From NCBI RefSeq assembly GCF_025717535.1, contig NZ_JAJIRO010000001.1, positions 1-64,000 on the forward strand: DNA of 64,000 nucleotides. Direction: 5' to 3'. The notes beneath the pieces are model-generated. The model ran no database searches. It had not been told where the DNA came from and was given only the letters and a program-made list of their open reading frames with translations. Positions 17,414 through 26,500 of this stretch are shown piece by piece (position 1 is the stretch's first letter; every line of letters begins with the position of its first letter). Source of the stretch: Paucibacter sp. Y2R2-4 (GTDB lineage: Bacteria > Pseudomonadota > Gammaproteobacteria > Burkholderiales > Burkholderiaceae_C). The position numbers and the translations under genes are program-made.

Positions 17414-18922
17414 ATGTTACGAGAGCACTCCAAAGAGCTAAGGCCCTTATTGCCCGGTCCCCGCGGTAAGAACGTGGCCACTGTTATCGCCGCAGTCCAA
17501 AGATGCTGTCAGCAATGCGCGCCTGTCGCGGCAGCCATCTTGGTATTCAGTTCCGCCGGCCTGGCGCTTGCGCAGGCGCCGGTGCGAAAACCCGGCAAAC
17601 CCGCTGCCGCCAGTGCCCCAGCACCAGCGTCCAAGGATCAAGCCACAAGCCCTAGTATGTGCGGCGAAGAAGATGCGCTGCCGTCTAGTCGCGGTCGCGA
17701 TGCCAGTACATATGAGCCGTCGGCAGTCGATCCGCGCAGCCAGTTGATCGATTTGGTGAACTTGGCCATTCAGCGCAGCCAGGCACAAGGGGCAAGCAAT
17801 CTATTAGCCCAGGCGGCCCGTGATGAATGGGAAGAGGCCCGCGCCGCTCGTATGCCTCAGGTCAGCTTGGGGGCCTCGCTGCTCAGCGTAGGTAACAAGG
17901 CCAGCAATCAAGAGCTAGTTAAGGGCTCGCAAGGTCATGCCAGTCTGCAAGTGACGGCTCCGCTTTACAGCTCGGGTCGTATCGAGCAGCTCGCCAATTG
18001 GCGCGGCCAGTTGGCCGAGTCGGCTCGCTACGGCATGCTCAACTCCGAGCAGCAGATCGCCTTGCAGACGGTGGCCTTGGCCTTGGATCGCAGTCGCTAC
18101 CACCTGCAAATCCAGGTCTACGGTCAGTATGTGCGTCGCATGTCGTGCTTGATTGAGTCTTTGGAGACCATCGTCAAGTCCGATAAGGGGCGTTCCAGCG
18201 AGTTGGTGCAGGCGCAAAAGACTCGCCAGCAAATCGAATTGACCGTGGACCAAACACGCAGCACCTTGCGGCAGATTGAGACGCGCTTGCGTCGCTTTGT
18301 CGGTGATGTGCTGCCACCCAGCGCCAGCTACTCTTCACTGCTGATGAGCGTGCCGCCCGTTGATGAGATGCAAAGCGATGCAGCTGAGGCGGCTGAGGTA
18401 CAGCAACTTGCCGCCCAGGCTCGGGCCCAGTCCAGTTACGCCGAGTCCGTGCAGGCGGCCAACCGGCCGCAAGTCAGTTTGGCCGTCAATCTTGACTCCA
18501 ACACGGGCCTGTCCAAAAGCAATGCCTGGGGGGCAGGGCTGAGCGTCACGATTCCGATCTTCACTCCAGGGTCTGACTACGGATTGAGCGCTGCGCGCAA
18601 ACGTGCAGAAGCGGCGCGCCTGCAAAAGGAAGACTCCATTGAATCGCGCCGTTATCGTGTGCTGGACGTTCATGAGTCGGCAACGTCTTCGTTTGAGCGC
18701 GCCCGCAGCGTGGTGGAGATACTGCGTAACAGCGATCGTCTACGTACCGCGACCTTGCAACAATGGCAGTTGTTGGGGCGTCGTTCCTTGTTTGACGTGA
18801 TTGGCGCGGAGTCGGACTACTATGGGCTGCGGATCTTGCATTTGAACGCGCTCAGCGATGGTCAACAGGCCGTGGCCATTCTGTGGTCTATGGGCCGCGG
18901 CGTGATGACCCCGATCAAATAG
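17414..18922 (+). CDS. TolC-family outer-membrane channel protein
   Basis: 502 aa from ATG 17414 (the frame also opens at a TTG at 17369). A long charged leader precedes the hydrophobic signal region (about 38-54, ending ALAQA). Two outer-membrane efflux repeats follow: ANLLAQAARDEWEEARAARMPQ-type and the SYAESVQAANRPQVSLAVNL segment, with heptad-like helices and the closing GRRSLFDVIGAESDYYGLR typical of the family. It would supply the outer-membrane channel for the type I exporter at 3243-6834, although it is about 10.5 kb away and inside the sugar locus. The ribosome binding site is weak. Confidence 0.88.
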   Translation: MLREHSKELRPLLPGPRGKNVATVIAAVQRCCQQCAPVAAAILVFSSAGLALAQAPVRKPGKPAAASAPAPASKDQATSPSMCGEEDALPSSRGRDASTYEPSAVDPRSQLIDLVNLAIQRSQAQGASNLLAQAARDEWEEARAARMPQVSLGASLLSVGNKASNQELVKGSQGHASLQVTAPLYSSGRIEQLANWRGQLAESARYGMLNSEQQIALQTVALALDRSRYHLQIQVYGQYVRRMSCLIESLETIVKSDKGRSSELVQAQKTRQQIELTVDQTRSTLRQIETRLRRFVGDVLPPSASYSSLLMSVPPVDEMQSDAAEAAEVQQLAAQARAQSSYAESVQAANRPQVSLAVNLDSNTGLSKSNAWGAGLSVTIPIFTPGSDYGLSAARKRAEAARLQKEDSIESRRYRVLDVHESATSSFERARSVVEILRNSDRLRTATLQQWQLLGRRSLFDVIGAESDYYGLRILHLNALSDGQQAVAILWSMGRGVMTPIK

Positions 18923-18938
18923 CCCAACTCATCTAGCC

Positions 18939-19733
18939 ATGACTCCCTTCTTCAGCTTCATCGTTCCGACCCATCTTCGCGCTAGTTTGCTGCGCCGTTC
19001 CATCGGCTCCATTCGGGCTCAAACGATGGGCGACTTTGAGATCATCGTGGTGGCAGACGCCCTAGATCAAGAGACAGCGCTCGTGGCGGCCGAATTGCTG
19101 CGACCCGAAGACACTTTCTTGAAGCGATCCGGCGCACCCGGCCCGGCCCTAAGTCGCAACGCGGGCATGCGGCATGCGCGTGGTGAGTGGGTGATCTTTC
19201 TGGATGACGACGACAGCTTGATGCCCGAGCATTTGGCGACGTTGGCGCATCAGATCAAGCTCGATGGCGGCAGCAAAAAGGTTTATTTCTCCGACCTGCA
19301 AGTGGTGATGGAGAACCGCTCCGAATCCGGCATCGAGCGTTTGCGTGTTGACGCGGTGCTGCTCAAAGACCGACCCGTAGAGTCACTCTTTGTGAGGAAC
19401 TTTATTCCGAACAATGTGCTGGCCTTCCGGCGCGATGTCTTGGAAGGCTGTGAAGTTGATTGGCATCTGGCTTCGCAAGAAGACTGGGACTTTCTGCTGG
19501 CCGTCTGCGTCAAGGCCATGCCGAGCTACTACCCCGGCGGCGGCGCTGTCGTGCACAAGGATGTGAATCCCGGCACACGCCGCGGTACGCAGACCACCTC
19601 TAATGACCTGACGGTGGTGCTCGATTTCTTGCACATCTACCGTCGTTGGCCCGCGCCCAACGACGGTTTGCGCGAACAACGACAGGCCCTGATCAAAGGC
19701 GTGGGGCTAGACCTGCCGGTCTCTTGGTTTTGA
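18939..19733 (+). CDS. Family 2 glycosyltransferase
   Basis: 264 aa. GT-A fold with FSFIVPTHLRASLLRRSIGSI at the N-terminus, IIVVADA for the nucleotide, PGPALSRNAGMRHARGEW and the metal-binding DDDD at 89-92 (WVIFLDDDDSLMP). It lacks membrane segments and probably adds one sugar to the lipid-linked polysaccharide repeat on the cytoplasmic face. Donor and acceptor cannot be told. It starts 16 bases after the TolC-like gene with no clear ribosome binding site. Confidence 0.88.
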   Translation: MTPFFSFIVPTHLRASLLRRSIGSIRAQTMGDFEIIVVADALDQETALVAAELLRPEDTFLKRSGAPGPALSRNAGMRHARGEWVIFLDDDDSLMPEHLATLAHQIKLDGGSKKVYFSDLQVVMENRSESGIERLRVDAVLLKDRPVESLFVRNFIPNNVLAFRRDVLEGCEVDWHLASQEDWDFLLAVCVKAMPSYYPGGGAVVHKDVNPGTRRGTQTTSNDLTVVLDFLHIYRRWPAPNDGLREQRQALIKGVGLDLPVSWF

Positions 19734-20038
19734 GCGTTTGAGGCTGGGTCTCGAGACTGTGATCGTCAACGAGAGTCGAGTTCAAGCCTCAGCTTCGAGT
19801 CGTATGCCCCAACACGAAAGCGAGCAGTACCTCAATCAGGAGTGGCGTCACATTGCGCCAGTTTTGAGCCAGCTTGCTCACGAGTTTCGGCGATTCGGAT
19901 CTGTACATTTTTCGGTGCAGCAGGTCTGGGCCAACGGGCACGTTGCCGTTAGTGTGGCCACTGGTGTTGTCCGAATTGGTTTTGTACAGTGGCCTATCAG
20001 GCAATTCGCGAAAGAACATTGCTTGTACGCCTGATCTC
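19734..20038. other. Intergenic region at start of AT-rich islet
   Basis: 305 bases in which base composition falls from the GC-rich level of the neighbours. A 98-codon frame at 19738-20034 has neither a ribosome binding site nor a recognisable domain and is not called. No promoter or terminator was recognised. Confidence 0.4.
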
Positions 20039-20671
20039 ATGTTTATGAAGAATGATTACTTTAGCGTCGGCGAGTTTTGTGCGACTGCTTTTCAAATTCG
20101 TCGGTGTACGGGCGTGGCGGACGCCTTTTTTTTCGACTGGCTGATATCGCCCGGCACATCATTCGATGTTGTTAATAAATTGTGTGATGCCATGTTTCAG
20201 TCCGGCAATTGGGATGTGGTTGGGGAGCCTGGGAATGAAGGCATAAGAGTTCGTGAGAAATTTTCAGGATTGTTGTTTCAGCATGAATTCGCGACCAACG
20301 CGACAGGTCAGATCGACACCGCCAAGGTCGAGGACCACTTAGTCGTCGCGAAACAAAAGTTTTCTTATCTCAAAGATAAGACTGTCGCTGCAATCAAACG
20401 CAGTCAGCGGTGTGTCTTGGTCCGGGCGGAAAATGATTTGGTGACACTCAATGACGCCTTGGTAAGAGCCAACCAAATGCGCGCCTGTTTTATGCCAATA
20501 AACTCCGGCGCAAAAATTGTGTTGGCGTCCAAGAACTTTGAGAATGAATATCAGCACCCCGACTTTTTGATGGTTAAACTGCGGGCTTGTGATGCGTGGG
20601 TGGGGGACCTCCCATCGTGGGATCGCCTATTTTCTATAGCTGAGAATTGCTTTCAATTTCAGGGTGCGTGA
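20039..20671 (+). CDS. DUF1796-like putative papain-like cysteine peptidase
   Basis: 210 aa from ATG 20039 (a second ATG at 20045 is equally good). The N-terminal SVGEFCATAFQIRRCTGV and FFFDWLISP match the pattern of DUF1796 proteins, which are predicted papain-like cysteine peptidases with the conserved Cys in a GxxC motif and a DW pair; the later FQHEF supplies a candidate His. Members often lie in polysaccharide or glycosylation loci; their true activity is unproven. The gene and its flanks are clearly richer in A and T than all neighbours and the codon use differs, which suggests recent acquisition. The coding assignment is firm, the family assignment moderate. Confidence 0.7.
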   Translation: MFMKNDYFSVGEFCATAFQIRRCTGVADAFFFDWLISPGTSFDVVNKLCDAMFQSGNWDVVGEPGNEGIRVREKFSGLLFQHEFATNATGQIDTAKVEDHLVVAKQKFSYLKDKTVAAIKRSQRCVLVRAENDLVTLNDALVRANQMRACFMPINSGAKIVLASKNFENEYQHPDFLMVKLRACDAWVGDLPSWDRLFSIAENCFQFQGA

Positions 20672-20860
20672 AAGAAGTCTTTGAGTTGATGGTGGCTTGA
20701 AGTATTGAGTTTTAATGAATTTGGTGGGTTGTTGGCGATTTTTCGGAATCCTGCTTGGCTCGCTTTATTGAGGTATTTGAAGTTCTATTTTTGACCGTCT
20801 ACGTTAATTTTTAATTGTTCTGTGGAAGATGGTATTTTTTGCGGCAAGGCAGTTTGCAAT

Positions 20861-21754
20861 ATGAGTGGAAAAACAATGAACTATTCTGTTGACCCGGCCG
20901 CGTCGGTAGGGAGTAATTTTTCTATCGGAGATTACTCAGTCGTTAGCTCTGGTGTTGCCATTGGGGATGGCGTCTCAATAGGGGGCGGAGTTTTTCTTTG
21001 GTCGGGCATGGTCCTCGAGTCTGGCGTAGTGATTGGGTCTAACGCCTCTTTCGCGACGGACGTTGAAGCAACGTCGGCCGAAGCCGTCAGCACCACGGTA
21101 TTGCGTTCGGGTGCTCGAGTCGGCGCCAATGCAACGATTGGTGCTGGTCTGACCTTGGGTGCAAATTGCCGAGTCACTCCCGGTTCAGTCGTGACACGAG
21201 ATGTACCGCCCAATGCGATCGTCGCGGGCAATCCCGCGCACATTACCGGTTACGTCAATACACCTCACCTTGACCTGCCGGGTCAAGCGGCCTCCGCCCG
21301 CACCGGAGCTGCTGACGGCGATTTGCCTGTTTTGCATGTCAAACAAGCCGCCTTGCACCGCTTGCCCAAGATCGTCGACTTGCGCGGTGCCTTGTCCTTC
21401 GGCGAGGTGGGTGCTCATCTTCCATTCGAACCTAAGCGCTTTTTCATGGTCTATGACGTCCCGAGCCGCGAAGTGCGGGGTGAGCATGCACACAAGGCAT
21501 GCCACCAATTCCTGGTCTGCGTGAAAGGCAGTTGCGGCATCGTAGTGGACGACGGCCAGTTCCGCGATGAAATCCTGCTGGACAGCGCCCGCGTCGGTCT
21601 GCACATCCCTCCGATGGTGTGGGGTATTCAGTACCAGTTCTCTCGTGATGCCGTTCTCTTGGTGCTGGCCTCGGATATTTACAGCGCCGAGGACTACATC
21701 CGCAATTACGACGAGTTTTTGCGCGCCGTGCAGGGAGACCGTCATGGCGCTTGA
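20861..21754 (+). CDS. Fused hexapeptide acyltransferase / dTDP-4-keto-6-deoxyglucose 3,4-isomerase (FdtA/WxcM)
   Basis: 297 aa from ATG 20861 (alternatives GTG 20822 and ATG 20876). The N-terminal half is a left-handed beta-helix of [IVL]GxxxxxG-type hexapeptides ending TRDVPPNAIVAGNPAHITGYV, typical of acyltransferases. From about residue 160 follows a cupin of the WxcM/FdtA family with RFFMVYDVPSREVRGEHAH, HQFLVCVKGS and the closing SAEDYIRNYDEF. The isomerase makes the 3-keto sugar for transamination by the next gene, and the acyltransferase would N-acylate the product, giving a dTDP-3-acylamino-3,6-dideoxyhexose. The start of the gene is AT-rich and the rest GC-rich, so the composition border lies inside it. 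rmlA/rmlB are not in this window. Confidence 0.88.
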   Translation: MSGKTMNYSVDPAASVGSNFSIGDYSVVSSGVAIGDGVSIGGGVFLWSGMVLESGVVIGSNASFATDVEATSAEAVSTTVLRSGARVGANATIGAGLTLGANCRVTPGSVVTRDVPPNAIVAGNPAHITGYVNTPHLDLPGQAASARTGAADGDLPVLHVKQAALHRLPKIVDLRGALSFGEVGAHLPFEPKRFFMVYDVPSREVRGEHAHKACHQFLVCVKGSCGIVVDDGQFRDEILLDSARVGLHIPPMVWGIQYQFSRDAVLLVLASDIYSAEDYIRNYDEFLRAVQGDRHGA

Positions 21755-22865
21755 GCAACAGACCCCTATTTCAGTTCCGTTCTTGGATCTGCAGCCGAGT
21801 TATACGGCGTCAAAACCTGCCATTGATGAAGCTCTGCAGCGCGTTGCTGCCAGTGGCTGGTTCTTGCTGGGGCAGGAGTTGAAGGCCTTTGAAACTGCGT
21901 TTGCAGAGTTTTGTGAAGCCCGAGCTTGCGCCGGTGTCGCCAACGGTCTGGACGCCCTGCATCTCTCCTTGTTGGCGCTCGGCGTCGGGCCGGGGGATGA
22001 GGTCATCGTGCCGTCCAACACCTACATTGCGACCTGGCTGGCGGTCAGCCAATGCGGTGCTAGTCCCGTGCCGGTCGAACCCGATGAGAAGACCTTCAAT
22101 CTGGACCCCTCGAAAGTTGCTGCGGCCATTACCCGCAAGACCAAAGTGATTCTGCCTGTGCATTTGTACGGGCAGCCCGCCGATATGGACGCGATCCGAG
22201 CGCTCGCAAGGGCTCACGGTCTCAGCGTTTTGGACGATTGTGCTCAGGCTCATGCGGCCCGGTACAAAGACCGCCAGATCGGCAATTTGGCGGACATCTC
22301 GGCCTGGAGCTTTTATCCCGGTAAGAACCTGGGCGCCTTTGGAGACGGCGGCGGCGTCAGTAGCTCCAACGAGGCCTTGCTTGACACGGTTCGTGTGTTG
22401 CGCAACTACGGATCGCGGGTCAAGTACCACAACGAGCTTAAGGGCTTTAACTCACGACTGGATGAAATTCAGGCAGCCGTTCTCTTGGCCAAGTTGCCGC
22501 AATTGCGTGCCGCCACCGAGCAAAGAGCGCAGATTGCCGCGCAGTTTCTAGAGGGTTTGGCCGGCTTGGATTTGCAACTGCCTTTTGTGCCCGATTGGGC
22601 TGAGCCGGCTTGGCATTTGTTCGTGGTCCGCCACGCGGACCGCGATGGCTTGCAGCGGCGCCTTGCCGCTCGAGGCGTGGGCAGTTTGATTCATTACCCG
22701 GTGCCGCCGCATCTGCAGCCCGCCTACGCGGAATTGGGCTACGAGGCGGGTGCCTTTCCGATTTCGGAGGCGATGCACCGGGAGGTGCTGAGCTTGCCCA
22801 TATGGCCCGGCATGAGTGAGGCCCAAGTCGAGCAAGTGATCCAGGCGGTGCGCGCCTCGGCTTGA
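21744..22865 (+). CDS. DegT/DnrJ/EryC1/StrS aminotransferase (FdtB/QdtB type)
   Basis: 373 aa from ATG 21744, behind GGGAGA and overlapping the isomerase gene by 11 bases. Sugar-aminotransferase motifs are VPFLDLQPSY, GVANGLDALHLSL, VLDDCAQAHAARY and the PLP lysine K194 in SFYPGKNLGAFGDGG, followed by RNYGSRVKYHNELKGFNSRLDE. The true Lys separates it from the two His-type dehydratases of this window. With the FdtA-type isomerase it would make dTDP-3-amino-3,6-dideoxyglucose or -galactose from dTDP-4-keto-6-deoxyglucose using glutamate. Confidence 0.92.
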   Translation: MALEQQTPISVPFLDLQPSYTASKPAIDEALQRVAASGWFLLGQELKAFETAFAEFCEARACAGVANGLDALHLSLLALGVGPGDEVIVPSNTYIATWLAVSQCGASPVPVEPDEKTFNLDPSKVAAAITRKTKVILPVHLYGQPADMDAIRALARAHGLSVLDDCAQAHAARYKDRQIGNLADISAWSFYPGKNLGAFGDGGGVSSSNEALLDTVRVLRNYGSRVKYHNELKGFNSRLDEIQAAVLLAKLPQLRAATEQRAQIAAQFLEGLAGLDLQLPFVPDWAEPAWHLFVVRHADRDGLQRRLAARGVGSLIHYPVPPHLQPAYAELGYEAGAFPISEAMHREVLSLPIWPGMSEAQVEQVIQAVRASA

Positions 22866-22909
22866 AGTATGGGCACTGCTTGGGCCAGGTCGACAAGGCC
22901 CGGCCATTT

Positions 22910-23386
22910 CTAGCGGACTGAACTTGGCCCCTTGTAGGTCGCCGGGTTGCCAAACCAGAGTTCGTCTGCTGGCACATCCTTGGTCACCACACTGCCGGCG
23001 CCGATCAAAGCGCCCGCCCCAATCCGCACTCCACCCAAAATCGTAGCGTTCGCGCCGATCGAGGCGCCACGCTCGACATAGGTGCGTTGAAAAGCCTCGG
23101 GATAGGCTTTCGAGCGCGGATATTTGTCGTTGGTGAAGGTCACATTGGGGCCGATGAAGACATCGTCTTCCACGGTGATCCCGTCCCACAGTTGCACGCC
23201 GGACTTGACCGTGACTCGGTCGCCCACCAAAACGTCGTTTTCGATCAGGCACTGGGCATTGACATTGCAGTCCTGGCCGATGCGCGCGCCAGGCAGCACC
23301 ACGCAGAACTGCCAGATCACGGTTCCGGCGCCAATGTTTGGGCTTTGCACATCGGCTGTGGGGTGGACTTTGAAGTTGCTGCTCAT
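22910..23386 (-). CDS. Hexapeptide-repeat acyltransferase (WbbJ/FdtC-like)
   Basis: 158 aa from ATG 23386; the open frame continues upstream but without domain content. It is a left-handed beta-helix enzyme: [22 protein letters not shown], an [19 protein letters not shown] stretch, the loop [10 protein letters not shown] and the closing [15 protein letters not shown]. Relatives acetylate the 3-amino group of dTDP-3-amino-3,6-dideoxyhexoses or other amino sugars using acetyl-CoA. It is convergent with the aminotransferase gene, and downstream of the giant gene on the same strand. Because the isomerase gene also carries an acyltransferase domain, one of the two may act on another substrate. Confidence 0.85.
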   Translation of the reverse strand: MSSNFKVHPTADVQSPNIGAGTVIWQFCVVLPGARIGQDCNVNAQCLIENDVLVGDRVTVKSGVQLWDGITVEDDVFIGPNVTFTNDKYPRSKAYPEAFQRTYVERGASIGANATILGGVRIGAGALIGAGSVVTKDVPADELWFGNPATYKGPSSVR

Positions 23387-23441
23387 CACGGTGCTCGCGC
23401 TAGAGTGGATCAAAGAAAATGGGCAATGAAGATAAACCAAA

Positions 23442-23472
23442 GCGCCTTGGGACCTGCGCAGACCCAAGGCGC
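23442..23472 (-). terminator. Rho-independent-like terminator of the giant repeat gene
   Basis: A perfect 10-bp stem (GCGCCTTGGG with CCCAAGGCGC) around an 11-base loop lies 50 bases beyond the stop of the giant gene; on the minus strand it is followed by TTTGGTTTATC. It separates the giant gene from the acyltransferase. Confidence 0.7.
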
Positions 23473-23521
23473 CCTGGACACCGGGGAGAGGCATTTCTCC
23501 CCGCCGTGCGATCAACACCTC

Positions 23522-26500
23522 TTAAATCAGAGGATTGAATCGATTATCTTCCTCATCATTGTGCTTGCGAGGCACCAGGAGATGGCCTGCATGCTCGGAC
23601 GACGCGGGCGGTGTGAATCCACTGGCCAGATTGGCTTCCTGTAGCAGGCTACCGGATGGGCCGCTCAACAAGTCACCCAGCTTCACATCGGGTTTGGCCT
23701 CGTGGGCGGCGCCTTCAGGCTGAACATCCTTGCTGAACCAGACGTCCGCCACCGTGTGGCTTGCGCCATCCGCGGTCTTGTAGCCTGAGACCAAGCCGAT
23801 CAGATTGCCGTTGTCCAACTCGCTGTGCTTGTTGGCGTTCAATCCAATCTCGGTGATGCCCAACTCGGTCAATGTGCGAAGTTCGCCGGCATCGGTCTTG
23901 CCATCATGGTTGGCATCGACCCAGACACGTAGATCCTTAAAGTGAGTGTCATGGAGGTCCAGCTTGCCATCGTGGTTGCTGTCCTCGCCCGACATGGCCT
24001 GGTAGCCGTTGGCTGCATGTTTGCCGTTGGCCAGAACCGTGCCGGTGCCGAACAACTCCTTGCCGTCATTGATCTGGCCGTCATGGTTTCTATCCATCAC
24101 CAGCAGACCATCGTTGCCGCCCACCCAGCCCCATTTCTGAGCGTGACCGGTGGCGTTCAAGTCGAAGTTGACGCCACTGGCCGCCGACAAGGTGTCAATA
24201 CCATTGCCGTCCAGGTCCAAGACGATCGGTGTCGCCAGGAACAAGGCGTCCAACTGATCACCCGACATCGCACTGATCTGGTCGGTGGTGAATGAGGACA
24301 CTTGAGTCATGTTCATCTTGGCAATATCGACAGCTTCAAGTCCGGCGATCTGATCGGTCGTCAGGCTGACGATCTGATCGGTGGTGATGCCGGCCATCTG
24401 CGCCGTGGTTAGAGCCTTGATGTCTTCCGATCCGAAACGATGGAACTGATCGGTGCTGAAGGCATGGATTTGCGATGAAGTGAAGGCCGCGATCTGCGCC
24501 GTGCTCAAGGCGTCCACATCATCGCTCGCCAGCGTTCCGATCTGATCCGAAGTAAAGGCGCGGATCTGTGCGCTGGAGAAGCTGTGGATTTGGTCGGTTG
24601 TCAACGCTTGGAACTGCTCGGTCGAGAAGGAAGAGAGTCCCGAAGTCGATAGACCAACCAAACTGCTGGTCGCAATGGCTCCGATATCTTCGGTCTGCAG
24701 GCCGGTGAGTTGAGCACTCGAGAAGCTGGCGAACTGGCTGCTCGAGAAGGCACCCACCTGATCCGAGGTGAAGGCCGTCATATCAGCCGAGTTCAGGCCG
24801 CGCACAGCCGCTGTCGTCATGGCCCGCAGGTCCTCCGTCGCCATGACCTTGATTTGGTCGGTGGACATCACGGAGATCTGCGAGGACGTCAGTGCAGCCA
24901 CTTGGCGGGTGCTCAGGGCCTGCACATCATCGGTCGCCCAGCCGCTGATCTGCGTGGTGCTCAAGGCGGTCAGCTGTAGATTGGTCAGGGAGGTGACTTG
25001 GTCAGTCGTCAGCGCATTCAGCTGGTCGGTGTTCAAGGCACGCATGGCGAACACACTCAAGGCCCGCAGGTCCTCAGTCTGCAGTGCCTGCATCATGTCG
25101 GTACTGATACCTGCCACCTGCACCGCAGTGAGTGAAGCGAACTGTGCCGAGCTCAGAGAGTTGAGGTCATCTGAGCCCATGGCCAGGACCTGCGCCGAAT
25201 TGATGCTGGCGATCTGGCTGCTGCTCAGCTTGGTGATCTGGTCGGAGCTCAAGGCCACAAACTGATCGGTGCTGAACTTGGACAGTGCCGCCGTCGACAG
25301 GGCTCGCACATCCTCCGTCTGCATATTGGCGATCTGCTCGGTGTTGAATCCCGAAGTCTGTGCGGAGCTTAGAGCCGCAAACTGCGCCGTGCTCATGGCC
25401 ACCACAGAGTCCGTTGTCAACGAGGCCAACTGATCAGAAGTGAAGCCGCGGATGGCGGTCGAACTGATCGACGACAGATCGTCGCTGGCCAAGCCGCGCA
25501 CCTGGTCACTCGTCATTGCACCCAATTGGGCGGAATTGAGGGCCTTGAATTGCTCGGTGGTCAGCGAGTTCAAGTTGTCGGTGGAAAGGCCCTTGACCTG
25601 GCTGGTGGTCATCGATGCGACCTGAGCGGTGCTCAAGGCACGCAGCTGATCGGTCCCCAAGGCCGCAAACTGATCGCTGGCCAGGCCGCGCAAGGCTGCG
25701 GTGGACAGGGCCCGCAGATCTTCAGTCTCGAACTTGCTCATCTGTTCGGTCGTCAGCCCGCCAATTTGCTGCGTTGTCAGTTGCGAGAACTGTGCGCTGC
25801 TCATGGCCACGAATTCGTCGGTCGTCAGGGCGCCGAGCTGCACGGACGTGAAGCCGCGGATACCGCTGGTGCTGATCGAGGCCAGATCCTCGGTACTCAT
25901 CGCACGCAGCTGATCGGTGGTGATCGCCCCAATCTGGGCCGAGCCCATCAGCTTGAATTGCTCGGTGGTGAAGGCGTTCAGGTTGTCGCTGCTCAGGCCA
26001 GCGATCTGCGTCGATGTCAGCGCGTTGACCTGTGAGGAGCTCAACTTGCTGATCTCGTCGGTGGTCAGCGCCGCCAGCTGATCGGTGCCCAGGGCACGAA
26101 TGGCGGCGGTGCTGATGGCGCGCAAGTCATCGGTTTCCAACTTGGCGATCTGATCGCTGTTCAAACCACGCACTTGTGCGGAGGTCAGGGCCGCGAACTG
26201 GGTCGTGGTCAGGGCCACGGTCTCGTCCGTGGTCAACGCGGCGATCTGGGCCGAGCTCAAACCGCGGATGCCATTGGTGCTGATCGCGGCCAAGTCTTCC
26301 GTCTGCATGCTCCGCAGCTGATCGGTGTTGATCGCACCGATCTGGGCGGAACCCATCAGCTTGAACTGCTCGGTCGTGAAGGCATTCAGGTTGTCGCTGC
26401 TCAGGCCTGCGATCTGGGTGGAGGTGAGAGCATTGACCTGCGAGGTGATCAGCTTGCTGATTTCATCGGTGGTCATGGCCGCCAACTGATCGGTACCCAA

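Noticed and set aside
19738-20034. 98-codon frame in the AT-rich gap
   Set aside because: No ribosome binding site, no domain, and codon use unlike either neighbour; left as intergenic.
20791-20817. TTGACC followed by TAATTG as a promoter for the isomerase gene
   Set aside because: The spacing is only 15 bases and the region is AT-rich, so chance matches are likely.
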